From: Thermacetogenium sp. UBA5472
GTDB lineage: Bacteria > Bacillota > DSM-12270 > Thermacetogeniales > Thermacetogeniaceae
DNA length: 5,998 bases
Assembly: GCA_002426495.1 (NCBI GenBank)
Contig: DIQC01000052.1
Location: 1 to 5,998 of the forward strand
Direction of reading: 5' to 3'
In this document: positions 5,873 through 5,998 of the stretch, in pieces
Numbering within the stretch: the first letter of the stretch is position 1
Layout: every line of letters starts with the position of its first letter
Position numbers and translations under genes: made by a program
The notes under the pieces: generated by a model
What the model was told of the DNA's origin: nothing
Databases searched by the model: none
What the model saw: the letters and a program-made list of their open reading frames with translations, nothing else

Positions 5873-5902
5873 TTGTAGTCGCATTTAAAAATGAGATATA
5901 AT
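5873..5902 (+). promoter_or_regulatory. Candidate promoter for the ylmC/ymxH-family gene
   Basis: TATAAT (5897-5902) is a perfect sigma-A -10. TTGTAG (5873-5878) is a weak -35 (TTG conserved) with an 18-bp spacer. GATATAAT also matches 6 of 8 positions of a sigma-E -10 (CATACAAT), but no good sigma-E -35 was seen. A transcript would begin near 5909, just before the hairpin over the ribosome binding site. The six-base inverted pair GCATTT (5881-5886) and AAATGC (5908-5913) flanks the -10 and could be chance. Confidence 0.4.
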
Positions 5903-5916
5903 GAACAAAATGCAAC

Positions 5917-5944
5917 CCTCCCTCATATATTATGATGAGGGAGG
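5917..5944 (+). promoter_or_regulatory. Hairpin overlapping the ylmC/ymxH ribosome binding site
   Basis: CCTCCCTCAT (5917-5926) and ATGAGGGAGG (5935-5944) are exact 10-bp reverse complements around an 8-base loop. The right arm includes GGGAGG, the heart of the ribosome binding site GGAGGTGA (5940-5947) that lies 5 bases before the GTG start. No T tract follows, so termination is unlikely. The fold would compete with ribosome binding. Confidence 0.65.
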
Positions 5945-5952
5945 TGACAGCA

Positions 5953-5998
5953 GTGATAAAGATTTCCGAACTGCGGCTCCATGATGTGATCAATGTTA
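5953..5998 (+). CDS. YlmC/YmxH-family (PRC-barrel) sporulation-associated protein, 5' end only
   Basis: Only the first 15 codons are in the window: GTG, then IKISELRLHDVINV. The pattern of Ile-Ser near the start followed by Asp-Val-Val/Ile-Asn-Val matches the N-terminus of the small PRC-barrel proteins called YlmC or YmxH, which are common in spore-formers. Their molecular role is poorly known. GTG 5953 is chosen because a strong ribosome binding site, GGAGGTGA (5940-5947), sits 5 bases upstream. An in-frame ATG at 5935 would lie inside that site. In Bacillus subtilis ylmC also lies just downstream of sigG, which supports the call. With so little sequence the family assignment is probable rather than certain. 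Confidence 0.72.
   Translation, partial: MIKISELRLHDVINV

Overview
The window is a chromosomal segment of an endospore-forming member of the Firmicutes (Bacillota). It runs from the end of the division and cell wall (dcw) cluster into the early sporulation sigma-factor locus, all on the + strand. Gene order and protein sequences point to the class Clostridia. A Peptococcaceae/Desulfitobacteriaceae-type relative is my best guess, because SpoIIR and a YlmC/YmxH protein directly follow SigG. The genus cannot be fixed from the sequence alone.

Layout: the 3' part of ftsA (1-1110, start outside the window) and ftsZ (1131-2174) form a tight division-gene pair. A 354-bp gap (2175-2528) follows, with an 11-bp hairpin, a compact terminator, and a probable spoIIGA promoter. 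That promoter has a near-consensus -10, an unusually long 21-bp spacer and a Spo0A-box-like sequence over the -35. Next come spoIIGA (2529-3440) and sigE (3463-4188), 22 bp apart, then an intrinsic terminator. sigG (4388-5158) has its own leader, in which a perfect 11-bp hairpin overlaps the ribosome binding site. spoIIR (5169-5801) follows, its ribosome binding site overlapping the sigG stop codon. The window ends in the first 15 codons of a ylmC/ymxH-family gene (from 5953), whose strong ribosome binding site is also inside a perfect 10-bp hairpin.

How the genes work together: FtsA and FtsZ build the division ring, which is moved to the pole at sporulation. Active Spo0A would turn on spoIIGA-sigE before polar division. 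SpoIIR, secreted from the forespore, activates the membrane protease SpoIIGA, which cleaves pro-sigma-E in the mother cell. Sigma-G takes over in the forespore after engulfment. The window thus holds the signal, the protease, the substrate and the next forespore sigma factor within about 3.3 kb.

I found no mobile element, CRISPR array, tRNA, rRNA or broken gene. All the proteins belong to known families, so I see no new gene system. The parts most worth a second look are regulatory: the two hairpins over ribosome binding sites and the long-spacer spoIIGA promoter.
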